From positions 992,001-1,056,000 of the forward strand of contig NZ_JBDFMD010000001.1 of assembly GCF_047238105.1 (NCBI RefSeq): a stretch of DNA of 64,000 bases, given 5' to 3'. Position numbers and translations under genes: made by a program. Positions 25,536-32,795 of this stretch are shown in pieces. Source of the DNA: Paenibacillus_D sp047238105 (lineage in GTDB: Bacteria; Bacillota; Bacilli; Paenibacillales; Paenibacillaceae). Each line of letters begins with the position of its first letter. The stretch's first letter is position 1. The notes under the pieces are model-generated. The model was not told the DNA's origin, did not search any database, and saw only the letters and a list, made by a program, of their open reading frames with translations.

Positions 25536-26960
25536 ATGATGACTCTTCTTCTTGACTGGCTCGTGTCGTTAACCGTCGCCGGGAGCGTGGTCGTGGCTTG
25601 CAGCTTGCTGCTGCGTTTGCTTCCTGTTCAGGATATGCCAGCCTTATGGCGCTACAAACTCAACCAGTTGGCTGTCTTCTTCTATCTTGTGCCGCTAGCA
25701 ATCGTTGTTCAATGGCTGACTCCCTTTTTGACATCCTGGTTCGCTGCGGCTCATAGCACATCAGACGCACCTGACACTGGAGCGGTTTTGCTACCCGCAG
25801 GCTCGTCCGCGACTACGATTCCCGTATCTGCTGCTGCCCTTATCTTGACCGTGTGGGCTGTAGGTGCGCTAAGTTATATCAGTTGGCAGATCTATCAATA
25901 TCGGAGATTCGTCCGTTTGCTCGAACGTTCGGGCACCGACGTGCCGCCTAATAGTGATGCTTCATTAGAACTAGCCCATTACAAAACGTTTCTTTCGCTC
26001 AAGCGCCCGGTCAGGCTCGCCTATAGCGAGTTGATTCGCACGCCTTTGCTGGTAGGCTTATGGCGTCCAACAATCTACCTCCCCCGACAAGCGGCTGCGG
26101 AGATGGATCTGGGGATGGTCCTCCATCACGAACTCATTCATCTGAAGCACAAGGATCTCTGGATTAAGGCATCGGTATTGTGCGTAACTGCACTACAGTG
26201 GTTTAACCCGCTGGTCTACTTGCTCCGCCGCGAAATCCAGACCTGGAGCGAGTTGGCGTGCGATGAACAAGTGGTCAAAACCATGTCCCATCGTGAGCGT
26301 AAACGCTATGGTCAGACGATTCTGAGTGTGATGACAGATTCACGATCCGTACCCACGCAATTTTGTGCTTCCTTGTCCTCTGAAGGCCAACATCTAAAAA
26401 GGAGATTAACCCTTATGCTGACTGTGAAACAAATGAAAAAGAAGACACTCATTCTATTGGCCGGATCCGGCCTGCTCGTCGCTGCCTTGGGCACATCTGC
26501 GGCTGTCTGGGCATCCGACAATGCGCCTTCGATCGAACCCGCTCCAGCCGAACTGTCACCTGTAACTGATCCAGCGCCATCCAAGGTGGAGCCTCTTCCC
26601 GCACCTTCGGATGCGTCGGAGGCTCACACCATTCCAATCGAGCTCTATCCCGCAGCATCCAAAGTGGCTGATGACTATCCAAGCGAACTGTATGCTGTTT
26701 CGGACGAAGAGATTCCAGCTCCAGATAGGGTCACGGAAGCCCGCCCCGTGCCGCAGGACCAATATGAGATTGCACCAGGTGTAGCGGAAACTGTCCCAGC
26801 GGAGGAGAAGCCGTTACTTGTCCCTGCTGATGAGACAGGCGTGGATAATGTTCCAGACGTGTCCATCTCTGAACCACCGTTTGTCTCTGAGTCCGATAAT
26901 ATCCCTGCTGAGGCGCCACCTACCGATGAGGTCAGAACTGTCCCCGCAAGTGAGAAATAA
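25536..26960 (+). CDS. BlaR1-type M56-family membrane metalloprotease with Pro/Glu-rich tail
   Basis: The product has 474 residues. The N-terminal half has several membrane helices, then the zinc protease motif HHELIHLKHKDLW (HExxH) and the downstream Glu in WSELACDEQVV. A further helix (ILLAGSGLLVAALGTSAAVW, about residue 305) exports a C-terminal tail of about 150 residues rich in Pro, Ala, Glu and Val with loose repeats (such as IPIELYPAASK). Unlike classic BlaR1 there is no penicillin-binding sensor domain with SxxK, so it probably senses another cue, possibly through the tail or membrane. It should trigger cleavage of the BlaI-like repressor encoded upstream. Confidence 0.9.
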   Translation: MMTLLLDWLVSLTVAGSVVVACSLLLRLLPVQDMPALWRYKLNQLAVFFYLVPLAIVVQWLTPFLTSWFAAAHSTSDAPDTGAVLLPAGSSATTIPVSAAALILTVWAVGALSYISWQIYQYRRFVRLLERSGTDVPPNSDASLELAHYKTFLSLKRPVRLAYSELIRTPLLVGLWRPTIYLPRQAAAEMDLGMVLHHELIHLKHKDLWIKASVLCVTALQWFNPLVYLLRREIQTWSELACDEQVVKTMSHRERKRYGQTILSVMTDSRSVPTQFCASLSSEGQHLKRRLTLMLTVKQMKKKTLILLAGSGLLVAALGTSAAVWASDNAPSIEPAPAELSPVTDPAPSKVEPLPAPSDASEAHTIPIELYPAASKVADDYPSELYAVSDEEIPAPDRVTEARPVPQDQYEIAPGVAETVPAEEKPLLVPADETGVDNVPDVSISEPPFVSESDNIPAEAPPTDEVRTVPASEK

Positions 26961-26988
26961 GTAGCTAACCATTCCATACCCGTCCTTC

Positions 26989-27014
26989 AAACACTGCCCT
27001 TGGGCAGTGTTTTT
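26989..27014 (+). terminator. terminator of the blaI-blaR1 operon
   Basis: AAACACTGCCC and GGGCAGTGTTTTT form an 11-bp stem with a 2-nt loop and T run. Confidence 0.92.
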
Positions 27015-27111
27015 ACGCTCTTCCCGAACGTTCATAGTGTCGTTGTCGACTGGCGGGAATATGTTTTCTGTTCATTATTCTATGACATGCCACAAAAAAA
27101 ATGCATGACAA

Positions 27112-27141
27112 ACAGGTGTAAAATGCAGCATTTACACCTGT
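27112..27141 (-). terminator. hairpin after the NEAT-SLH gene
   Basis: ACAGGTGTAAA and TTTACACCTGT form a near-perfect dyad. On the minus strand a T8 run follows about 12 nt later. Confidence 0.75.
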
Positions 27142-27162
27142 ATCATGGTTTATACATAAGAA

Positions 27163-28311
27163 TTAATTAGACAAGGACAGAATTAAACTCACAGCCTCCG
27201 CACGCGTTGCAAGGACATGCGGCGCAAACACATTGCCCTCTCGTCCGTTCATCAGTCCAGCTGCATGAGCTGCGGCTACTTCGGCTCTGGCCCAGTCAGG
27301 AATGTCCGCGGCGTCTGCAAAGGTCAATGTAGCGTCAGGTGTGGTCTGGAGCTGGTGCGCACGGACAATAATGACTGCCAGCTCAGCACGGGTAATGCGC
27401 TGCGCTGGTCGGAACGTGCCATCCTCGTAACCACCGATGATGCCCGCTCCAGCAATTGGCGCAAGATAAGGCTCCACCCAAGCCGGTATGTCCTGCTCAT
27501 CCGAGAAGCTAGCATACGTAGATGGCTCCTCATTAGCTGGCAGCGCACGTCCCAGCATGGCCACAAATTCCGCCCGGCTCACCTGTCCATTAGGACGGAA
27601 GGTGTTATCCTCATAGCCATTGACGATCCCCTTGCTCACAGCTTGCTCGATCGCGGATTTTGCCCAATGATTCGTCAGATCCGTGAAATCAGGAGAAGGT
27701 GCGACAGGCTCTTCAGGCCCTGGCGCTGGCTGCTCCGGCTGGGTGGGCTGCTCAGGCTCAGGGTCCACTGGTTCTGTAGGCTCCTGCTCCCCTTGCCATT
27801 CCTCGATTGAGTCCTTATCCAGCTGCAGCTCTACCTTGTACTCGTGATCATACAGGAAGGTCGGACTGACCTGCCAGTAGATCTTCACCCAGCCCTCAAG
27901 CTTCTCACTCAGATCGTCAACCTCAAACGAGACGACTCGGGTATTGGCTTGCTCGTTCTCCACTACCGTCTCCGGTGTCGCAAGCCCGTTGCCAGTGTCG
28001 ATTTTGAACCCAATAATCTCCTTGCTCTGCTTTAGAGTCACTTCTACCGTCAACTTGCCGTTTTGCACAATGAGCTTGCCCGGAGTCACGACATAATCCT
28101 GCATGACGGAGACCTGGTCGGTATTGTGCTTCAGGAAGGTGTAGTCCAGGCTGTACACACCATCAGCCAGCTGCTGCCCTGTCTCTGCCGCGTATGCGAT
28201 AGAAGGTCCTTGTTGATTTGTACCGGAAATCGCGGCCCCAGGTGACACCGGTGTTAGCAGAACAGCCATGAGTGCTACAGATGCAGCCGTTGTTTTTATG
28301 TACGTATTCAA
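27163..28311 (-). CDS. surface heme-binding NEAT-domain protein with SLH anchor
   Basis: The product has 382 residues: signal peptide (residues 1-42, ending AYA), a NEAT domain (about 48-165), a Pro/Glu linker (about 168-205) and three SLH repeats (207-382; FTDLTNHWAKSAIEQAVSKG first). The NEAT domain shows the two heme-contact motifs: the small helix SVMQDY, and YDHEY (YxxxY) in the last strand, the Tyr pair that ligates heme iron in Isd proteins. It should bind heme at the wall, anchored through SLH instead of a sortase signal. A Fur-type box lies upstream. No heme transporter is adjacent, so uptake partners must be elsewhere. Confidence 0.88.
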   Translation of the reverse strand: MNTYIKTTAASVALMAVLLTPVSPGAAISGTNQQGPSIAYAAETGQQLADGVYSLDYTFLKHNTDQVSVMQDYVVTPGKLIVQNGKLTVEVTLKQSKEIIGFKIDTGNGLATPETVVENEQANTRVVSFEVDDLSEKLEGWVKIYWQVSPTFLYDHEYKVELQLDKDSIEEWQGEQEPTEPVDPEPEQPTQPEQPAPGPEEPVAPSPDFTDLTNHWAKSAIEQAVSKGIVNGYEDNTFRPNGQVSRAEFVAMLGRALPANEEPSTYASFSDEQDIPAWVEPYLAPIAGAGIIGGYEDGTFRPAQRITRAELAVIIVRAHQLQTTPDATLTFADAADIPDWARAEVAAAHAAGLMNGREGNVFAPHVLATRAEAVSLILSLSN

Positions 28312-28334
28312 AATAAAAGCCCTCCACCCTCAAT

Positions 28335-28349
28335 TGATTATCATTCTCA
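28335..28349 (-). promoter_or_regulatory. Fur box upstream of the NEAT-SLH gene
   Basis: The minus strand TGAGAATGATAATCA matches the Bacillus Fur box TGATAATNATTATCA at 13 of 15 positions. It lies 24 bp before the start codon, over the expected promoter. Between here and the terminator at 28601 nothing else is visible. Confidence 0.75.
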
Positions 28350-28600
28350 TTAACCCAATTGATAAAAGCATACCGCATCCTTCCAGCAGCTGTCAAATTT
28401 TTTTTCGTTTAATTTTGCATCGTATGTTTATCATCCTGAAAATAATTATTAAAGACTATCCCCTGGCTCTGACGATGCCCGGTACGTTACAGTCGACGCG
28501 TGGCGGGTTTGCCAGCAAATAGAGGAAGAAAGGTGTGTCACAGCTGACAACCAGCGGTTAGCGGACACATCTTGCCGAAGCAACCAAAATTCTTAACGAC

Positions 28601-28633
28601 AAAAAAACAGAGGCATCGCTGCCACTGTTTTTT
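28601..28633 (-). terminator. terminator downstream of nrdR
   Basis: AACAG-GGCA pairs with TGCC-CTGTT around a short loop, with A7 before and T6 after, so it can act on either strand. It lies 60 bp past the nrdR stop. Confidence 0.75.
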
Positions 28634-28691
28634 CGACCATCCTCATGTTCGTTTCGAACGTCTACAGACCAATACAAATTAACGCTCCCTG

Positions 28692-29171
28692 CTACCGCCC
28701 GTCCTTGTCAGACATCGGATGCTTGGATAGCAAACCGGTCAGCTCTTTCATGAACATGTTGATATCCTTGAACTGCCGGTATACCGAGGCGAAGCGCACG
28801 TAAGCGACTTCATCAATCGGGTACAGCTGCTCCATCACCAGCTCGCCGATCTGGAAGCTCTCGACCTCAGCCTGTGCCGTGGTCCGAATCTCCTTCTCCA
28901 CCTCGGAGACGATAACCTCCAACTGATCAATAGAGACTGGTCGCTTCTCGCAGGCTCGGATCAACCCGCGCAGGATTTTATCGCGGCTGAACTCTTCGCG
29001 GCTGCCGCCTTTCTTGATGACGATAAGCGGCGTCTCCTCGATCATCTCGAAGGTCGTGAACCGTCGGCTGCACTGCTCGCATTCGCGCCGTCTGCGGATC
29101 GATTTATTTTCGTTGGCCGGTCTGGAATCCAGCACCTTGGTACCCGCATAATCGCAATAGGGACATTTCAT
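28692..29171 (-). CDS. nrdR: transcriptional repressor NrdR
   Basis: The product has 159 residues from ATG 29171 (GGAGGG 10 nt upstream). The N-terminal zinc ribbon has CPYCD at residues 3-6 and CEQC near 31-34, with the conserved RRRRECEQCSRRFTTFE. The ATP-cone (about 46-136) begins PLIVIKKGGSREEFSRDKIL. NrdR represses ribonucleotide reductase genes according to ATP/dATP binding. No nrd gene or NrdR box is seen in the window. Its position near coaE-ytaF-mutM-polA matches the arrangement in spore-forming bacilli. Confidence 0.98.
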   Translation of the reverse strand: MKCPYCDYAGTKVLDSRPANENKSIRRRRECEQCSRRFTTFEMIEETPLIVIKKGGSREEFSRDKILRGLIRACEKRPVSIDQLEVIVSEVEKEIRTTAQAEVESFQIGELVMEQLYPIDEVAYVRFASVYRQFKDINMFMKELTGLLSKHPMSDKDGR

Positions 29172-29230
29172 GTTCGTCATTCCCTCCGTTCTCTTAAAGT
29201 ATGGGGACAATAATTACCATGTATTCTCGG

Positions 29231-29259
29231 TTATGATCAGACGAAAATCGCACATAATA
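29231..29259 (+). promoter_or_regulatory. SigG-type promoter of the spore protein gene
   Basis: A -10 CATAATA (29253-29259) matches the forespore sigma consensus CATnHTA, and TTATG 17 bp upstream matches the -35 (GHATR) at four of five positions. It suggests forespore-specific expression. Confidence 0.65.
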
Positions 29260-29288
29260 CTTTTACCAACCGCAAGGAGGTGACACAC

Positions 29289-29507
29289 ATGAGCCAAAAC
29301 CGCAGCAGCAACCAACTGGTCGTACCACAAGCAACAGCAGCGCTGGACCAAATGAAATTCGAGGTAGCGCAAGAGCTGGGTATTGCTATTCCGCAAGACG
29401 GATACTACGGCAATATGGCAACTCGCGATGCGGGTTCCATCGGGGGTTATATTACCCGCCGCCTGGTACAGATCGCTGAGCAATCCCTTGCCGGGCAATA
29501 CAAATAA
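29289..29507 (+). CDS. alpha/beta-type small acid-soluble spore protein (SASP)
   Basis: The product has 72 residues from ATG 29289, with AAGGAGGTG 6 nt upstream. It shows both family signatures: KFEVAQELGI, which contains the germination-protease cleavage site, and TRDAGSIGGYITRRLVQIAE near the C-terminus. Such proteins coat spore DNA and protect it from UV and heat, and are broken down at germination for amino acids. It is direct evidence that the organism sporulates. Confidence 0.98.
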   Translation: MSQNRSSNQLVVPQATAALDQMKFEVAQELGIAIPQDGYYGNMATRDAGSIGGYITRRLVQIAEQSLAGQYK

Positions 29508-29523
29508 TACTAAGTCTTAATTC

Positions 29524-29569
29524 GAAAGCCTTGACCACTGCCGAAAGTCAGCCGGTCAAGGCTTTCTTT
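29524..29569 (+). terminator. terminator of the SASP gene
   Basis: GAAAGCCTTGACC and GGTCAAGGCTTTC form a 13-bp perfect stem followed by a T-rich tail. Confidence 0.92.
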
Positions 29570-29622
29570 GGTGTAATGGACGCTAGCCAATTTCACTCTA
29601 TATAGAACGTCCCTGCCTTCCG

Positions 29623-30186
29623 TCAAAGTGTCGGATATAAGGACTTATACTTTTCATAGTAATAAAAAACGCGCTTCACATAATGCCTCGTCTCTCCGAA
29701 CGGAACATCGCTCAATTGATCAAGGGTGCCGTCCCACACCTGCTCCGACATCCAGCGCTTCACATTGCCGGGACCCGCGTTGTACGCGGCCACTGCCGCG
29801 ATCGTATTCTGATCGAATTGCTTGCTCAGGGAATGAATATACCATGACCCCATCTCGATGCTTACATCCGCGCGATGATGGATGTCATCCATGGTCACAG
29901 AAGTAAAATTGGCTTGATCGATAATCCAGTCGGCTGTGTCCGGCATGATCTGCATGATGCCCAGCGCGCCTTTGGACGACTCACGCCCGGTCTGGTAGTT
30001 GGTCTCCGAGCGGATGATTGCCGCCAGCAGATATGGATCCACCTTGTAATTGCTTGCACTGGCACGTATATCCTCCCGATAATGAATCGGATACATCATC
30101 TGTTCGATACGATCCGAGCGGATGAACAACACGACGGTAGCGACAACTACCGCCAGCAGTACAACTGTACGCATCAGTCGTCTCAC
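29623..30186 (-). CDS. membrane-anchored lytic transglycosylase (SLT domain)
   Basis: The product has 187 residues from GTG 30186, which overlaps the coaE stop (GTGA), so the two are translationally coupled. An N-terminal helix (TVVLLAVVVATVVLFIRS) anchors or exports it. The SLT/goose-lysozyme fold shows the catalytic Glu in IIRSETNYQ, then GALGIMQIMP and AAYNAGPGNVKRW. It cleaves peptidoglycan glycan strands to anhydromuropeptides. The gene is a usual neighbour of coaE and ytaF in this group. Confidence 0.95.
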   Translation of the reverse strand: MRRLMRTVVLLAVVVATVVLFIRSDRIEQMMYPIHYREDIRASASNYKVDPYLLAAIIRSETNYQTGRESSKGALGIMQIMPDTADWIIDQANFTSVTMDDIHHRADVSIEMGSWYIHSLSKQFDQNTIAAVAAYNAGPGNVKRWMSEQVWDGTLDQLSDVPFGETRHYVKRVFYYYEKYKSLYPTL

Positions 30187-30782
30187 CGTTTCACCGCCTT
30201 CCGCATAAAGGCTTCCACTTGCTGCTCCGTCTCCTCGAGCGATCCGCTGTTGTCGATGACCCAATCGGCCCTGCTGCGCTTCTCTTCGATATCCATCTGC
30301 AGCCCGATTCTCGAGAGCGCCTCTTCCTCCGTCATCCCGGGGGAGCGCGCCAGCAGCCGCTCGACCTGCAAGGGCTGGGGTATGTATACCACTAGCACGC
30401 CTTCGTACAGCCCGGCTTGTCCAGTCTCGAATAGCAGCGGTACATCGGCCACCGCCAGTCGGTCAGGGTCCTCGTCTTCATATTGCTGGAGCCGGCTCTG
30501 CATCCGCTCTCGGATAGCCGGGTGAAGGATCGCTTCCAGCTCCTTCAACCTCTCCCGGTTGCCGAATACCAGCTTGCCCAGCCCCGGACGATCAAGTGTC
30601 CCATCCGCCGAGAGCACGGCTTGTCCGAACTGCCGGACGACGGCTGCGAGCGCGGGCTCGCCCGGCATCACCACTTCCCTGGCGACTTGATCCGCATCCG
30701 TCAGTGCGGCGCCGCGGGCCGCCAGCATCGCCGCGACTGTGCTTTTGCCGCAGGCGATGCCGCCGGTCAATCCGATTTTCAT
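30183..30782 (-). CDS. coaE: dephospho-CoA kinase
   Basis: The product has 199 residues from ATG 30782. The P-loop is IGLTGGIACGKST; DADQVAREVV and VADVPLLFETG are the other family signatures, with the C-terminal NSGSLEETEQQV. It catalyses the last step of coenzyme A synthesis (3'-phosphorylation of dephospho-CoA). Its 3' end overlaps the lytic transglycosylase gene by 4 bp. Confidence 0.98.
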   Translation of the reverse strand: MKIGLTGGIACGKSTVAAMLAARGAALTDADQVAREVVMPGEPALAAVVRQFGQAVLSADGTLDRPGLGKLVFGNRERLKELEAILHPAIRERMQSRLQQYEDEDPDRLAVADVPLLFETGQAGLYEGVLVVYIPQPLQVERLLARSPGMTEEEALSRIGLQMDIEEKRSRADWVIDNSGSLEETEQQVEAFMRKAVKR

Positions 30783-30814
30783 TAGTCTCACTCACCTCAT
30801 TTTCACTCTACAGC

Positions 30815-31537
30815 CTACAACAACTTTAGAATGCCCATCAAGATCAGGATGACTCCCGGCAGCAGCGATAATGCGCGCATCCGCTCCGATGCTGCGAACC
30901 GGAGACCAACGCGCAGCCCCATCAGCAGGAAACTGCCGCTGGCCCCGGCGATCAGCAGCGAGGTCCAGAGCGGCGAAAAGCCGAGCATGGCTGCTCCGAG
31001 GCCTGCTCCGAACGCATCGAGCGATAATGCGCAGCCCAGCAGTACCGCCTCTGAAGCGGAGATCGTGCCCGAGCGGTCCATGTCCGCCGCCTGGGGCTTG
31101 CGCAGGATGTGGATGACGATCCCGAGCCGTTTGAGCTCGACGATCATCACCATCGACGGCGACAAAGCCGGCAGCATTGCAGTGTCCGTATGTGTAGGAA
31201 CGTCATCCCGCACAAATACATCTTGTTCGCGATTCCCAACAGACGAATCCTCGGGCTCCCTGTTCGTCCGCCGGATGAATTGGATGATCGCGAACAACCC
31301 GATGCCGATCAGGATAAACGCGCCGATGAACTGACCGACCACCGGCGGCAAGTAACCCGCCAGCCACTGTCCAGCGATCATGGACAGACCGATCACTAGA
31401 CCGGAGCAGCCGGCGATGATCAGGATCGACAAGAACGGGATCCGGATTTTGCGCAGGCCGTAGGTGACGCCGACTCCAAATCCGTCCAGACTGACAGCAC
31501 AGGCCAGCAGGATCAGCGATACCAAATGCGCCAGCAT
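30815..31537 (-). CDS. ytaF: sporulation membrane protein YtaF
   Basis: This 240-residue membrane protein has six hydrophobic segments arranged as an internal duplication: LVSLILLACAVSLDGFGVGV near the N-terminus is echoed by AVLLGCALSLDAFGAGLGAA in the second half. That layout is the MntP/YtaF family, and the position between coaE and mutM matches ytaF in Bacillus. A polar linker of about 60 residues separates the halves. Its exact role in sporulation is unknown. Confidence 0.93.
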   Translation of the reverse strand: MLAHLVSLILLACAVSLDGFGVGVTYGLRKIRIPFLSILIIAGCSGLVIGLSMIAGQWLAGYLPPVVGQFIGAFILIGIGLFAIIQFIRRTNREPEDSSVGNREQDVFVRDDVPTHTDTAMLPALSPSMVMIVELKRLGIVIHILRKPQAADMDRSGTISASEAVLLGCALSLDAFGAGLGAAMLGFSPLWTSLLIAGASGSFLLMGLRVGLRFAASERMRALSLLPGVILILMGILKLL

Positions 31538-31629
31538 GAGATGTGTCCCTCCTCACGTAGGCGCGGCTTAGGCGCGCCCATGTCTGTTACACATCATATG
31601 CAGGCGCCCACCGGGAGTGCATCCATCGT

Positions 31630-31857
31630 CCGCTTTTGATCACGAAGTGGTTCAGGGAAGCCAACTCGACATCGAATCTTGAATGTAGTCGAATAAGAGT
31701 TTCCGAAGGAAACTAGCTTCGTAAGCTTCATCCTAGGTGCTCACGTAGCCTAATGCTTCCGAAGTCGTTTTCACCGAAAACGTGGACGCTCCTCACTTCC
31801 TCCTGCCTCCAACCTTCTCGGTGCTGAAAAGCGGACTTTTTTGATTACGAAGTGGTC
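31630..31857 (-). repeat. pair of short intergenic repeats between ytaF and mutM
   Basis: On the minus strand CCACTTCGTRATCAAAA occurs at about 31651-31635 and 31855-31839 (one base different), each followed by A/T-rich then GSGGAC-like sequence. A related unit is at 52877-52848 after fucI. The second copy forms the last codons and TAA stop of mutM. The 307 bp between ytaF and mutM (31538-31844) otherwise hold small hairpins (such as GTTTCCGAAGGAAAC) and no gene. Confidence 0.5.
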
Positions 31858-32756
31858 TCGGCAGTCCGGCTCGTCCCTGCTTTGGCCCCCGCTTGTTTCC
31901 GGCGCTTGGGAGCGGCTGTCGCCCCGCGGGGCGCCCGCTGGCAGCGGTCGCAGATATGCGTACCGCGGCCGATGACCGCAAACTTGACGATACTGCGCCC
32001 GCAGCTCGGGCACGGCTGGTCCTGCCGTCCATAGACGGACAGGCTGTGCTGGAACATCCCCATCTCGCCTTGGCCGTTCACATAGGACTTGATCGAAGAG
32101 CCGCCCGCTTCAACGGCCTGTCCGAGCGTGACGACGATAGCCTCATGGAGCCGCTGCCACTCCGGTCGTGTCAGACTGTCAGCGGACCGCTCCGGATGGA
32201 TGCGGGCCAGGAACAGTGCTTCATCGACATAGATATTCCCCAAACCGACGACATATTCCTGATTGAGCAGCAGCGGCTTGATCCGCGTGCTCTTCCGCGA
32301 GAGCATGCGCCTCAACTCCGAAGATGTAAAAGCTTCGGAGAACGGCTCCACGCCCAGACGGTTAAGCGGGGGGAGCAGGAACTCCTCTCCGGGTTCGAAT
32401 AGATGCATCGTGCCGAACTGGCGGACATCTTTATATCGCAAGGCGGTGCCATCCGTAAAATGAAATATGACGTGTGTGTGCTTCTCGATCGGCTCCTCCT
32501 CGCGGAACAGCCCGTAGCGGCCTTCCATGCGCAGATGAGAGACGAGCACCAGCCCGTCCATAATCACACGCAGGAATTTGCCCCGCCGCTCGACGGTCTC
32601 GATCGTCCGTCCTGCCAGCGCACCGGCAAAGATCTCCGGTTCCTCTGGTCGCTGGATGATGCGCGGCAGCCGCACTGTGACCCGCTCGATCGTTTTTCCC
32701 GCGACGAGTTCGATCAGCGTTCGCCGCACGGTCTCTACCTCCGGCAATTCCGGCAT
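31845..32756 (-). CDS. mutM: formamidopyrimidine-DNA glycosylase (MutM/Fpg)
   Basis: The product has 303 residues; GGAGGTG lies 9 nt before the ATG. The N-terminus PELPEVETV supplies the catalytic Pro and Glu. LLLNQEYVVGLGNIYVDEAL is the helix-two-turn-helix region, and the C-terminal zinc finger is CPSCGRS...HICDRCQ. It removes 8-oxoguanine and other oxidised purines and nicks the abasic site. A basic tail of about 28 residues after the finger is longer than usual, and its last codons are provided by an intergenic repeat. Confidence 0.98.
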   Translation of the reverse strand: MPELPEVETVRRTLIELVAGKTIERVTVRLPRIIQRPEEPEIFAGALAGRTIETVERRGKFLRVIMDGLVLVSHLRMEGRYGLFREEEPIEKHTHVIFHFTDGTALRYKDVRQFGTMHLFEPGEEFLLPPLNRLGVEPFSEAFTSSELRRMLSRKSTRIKPLLLNQEYVVGLGNIYVDEALFLARIHPERSADSLTRPEWQRLHEAIVVTLGQAVEAGGSSIKSYVNGQGEMGMFQHSLSVYGRQDQPCPSCGRSIVKFAVIGRGTHICDRCQRAPRGATAAPKRRKQAGAKAGTSRTAETTS

Positions 32757-32795
32757 GCTGTCAACACCTCCTTTTCCATTATAACCGAGACCACC

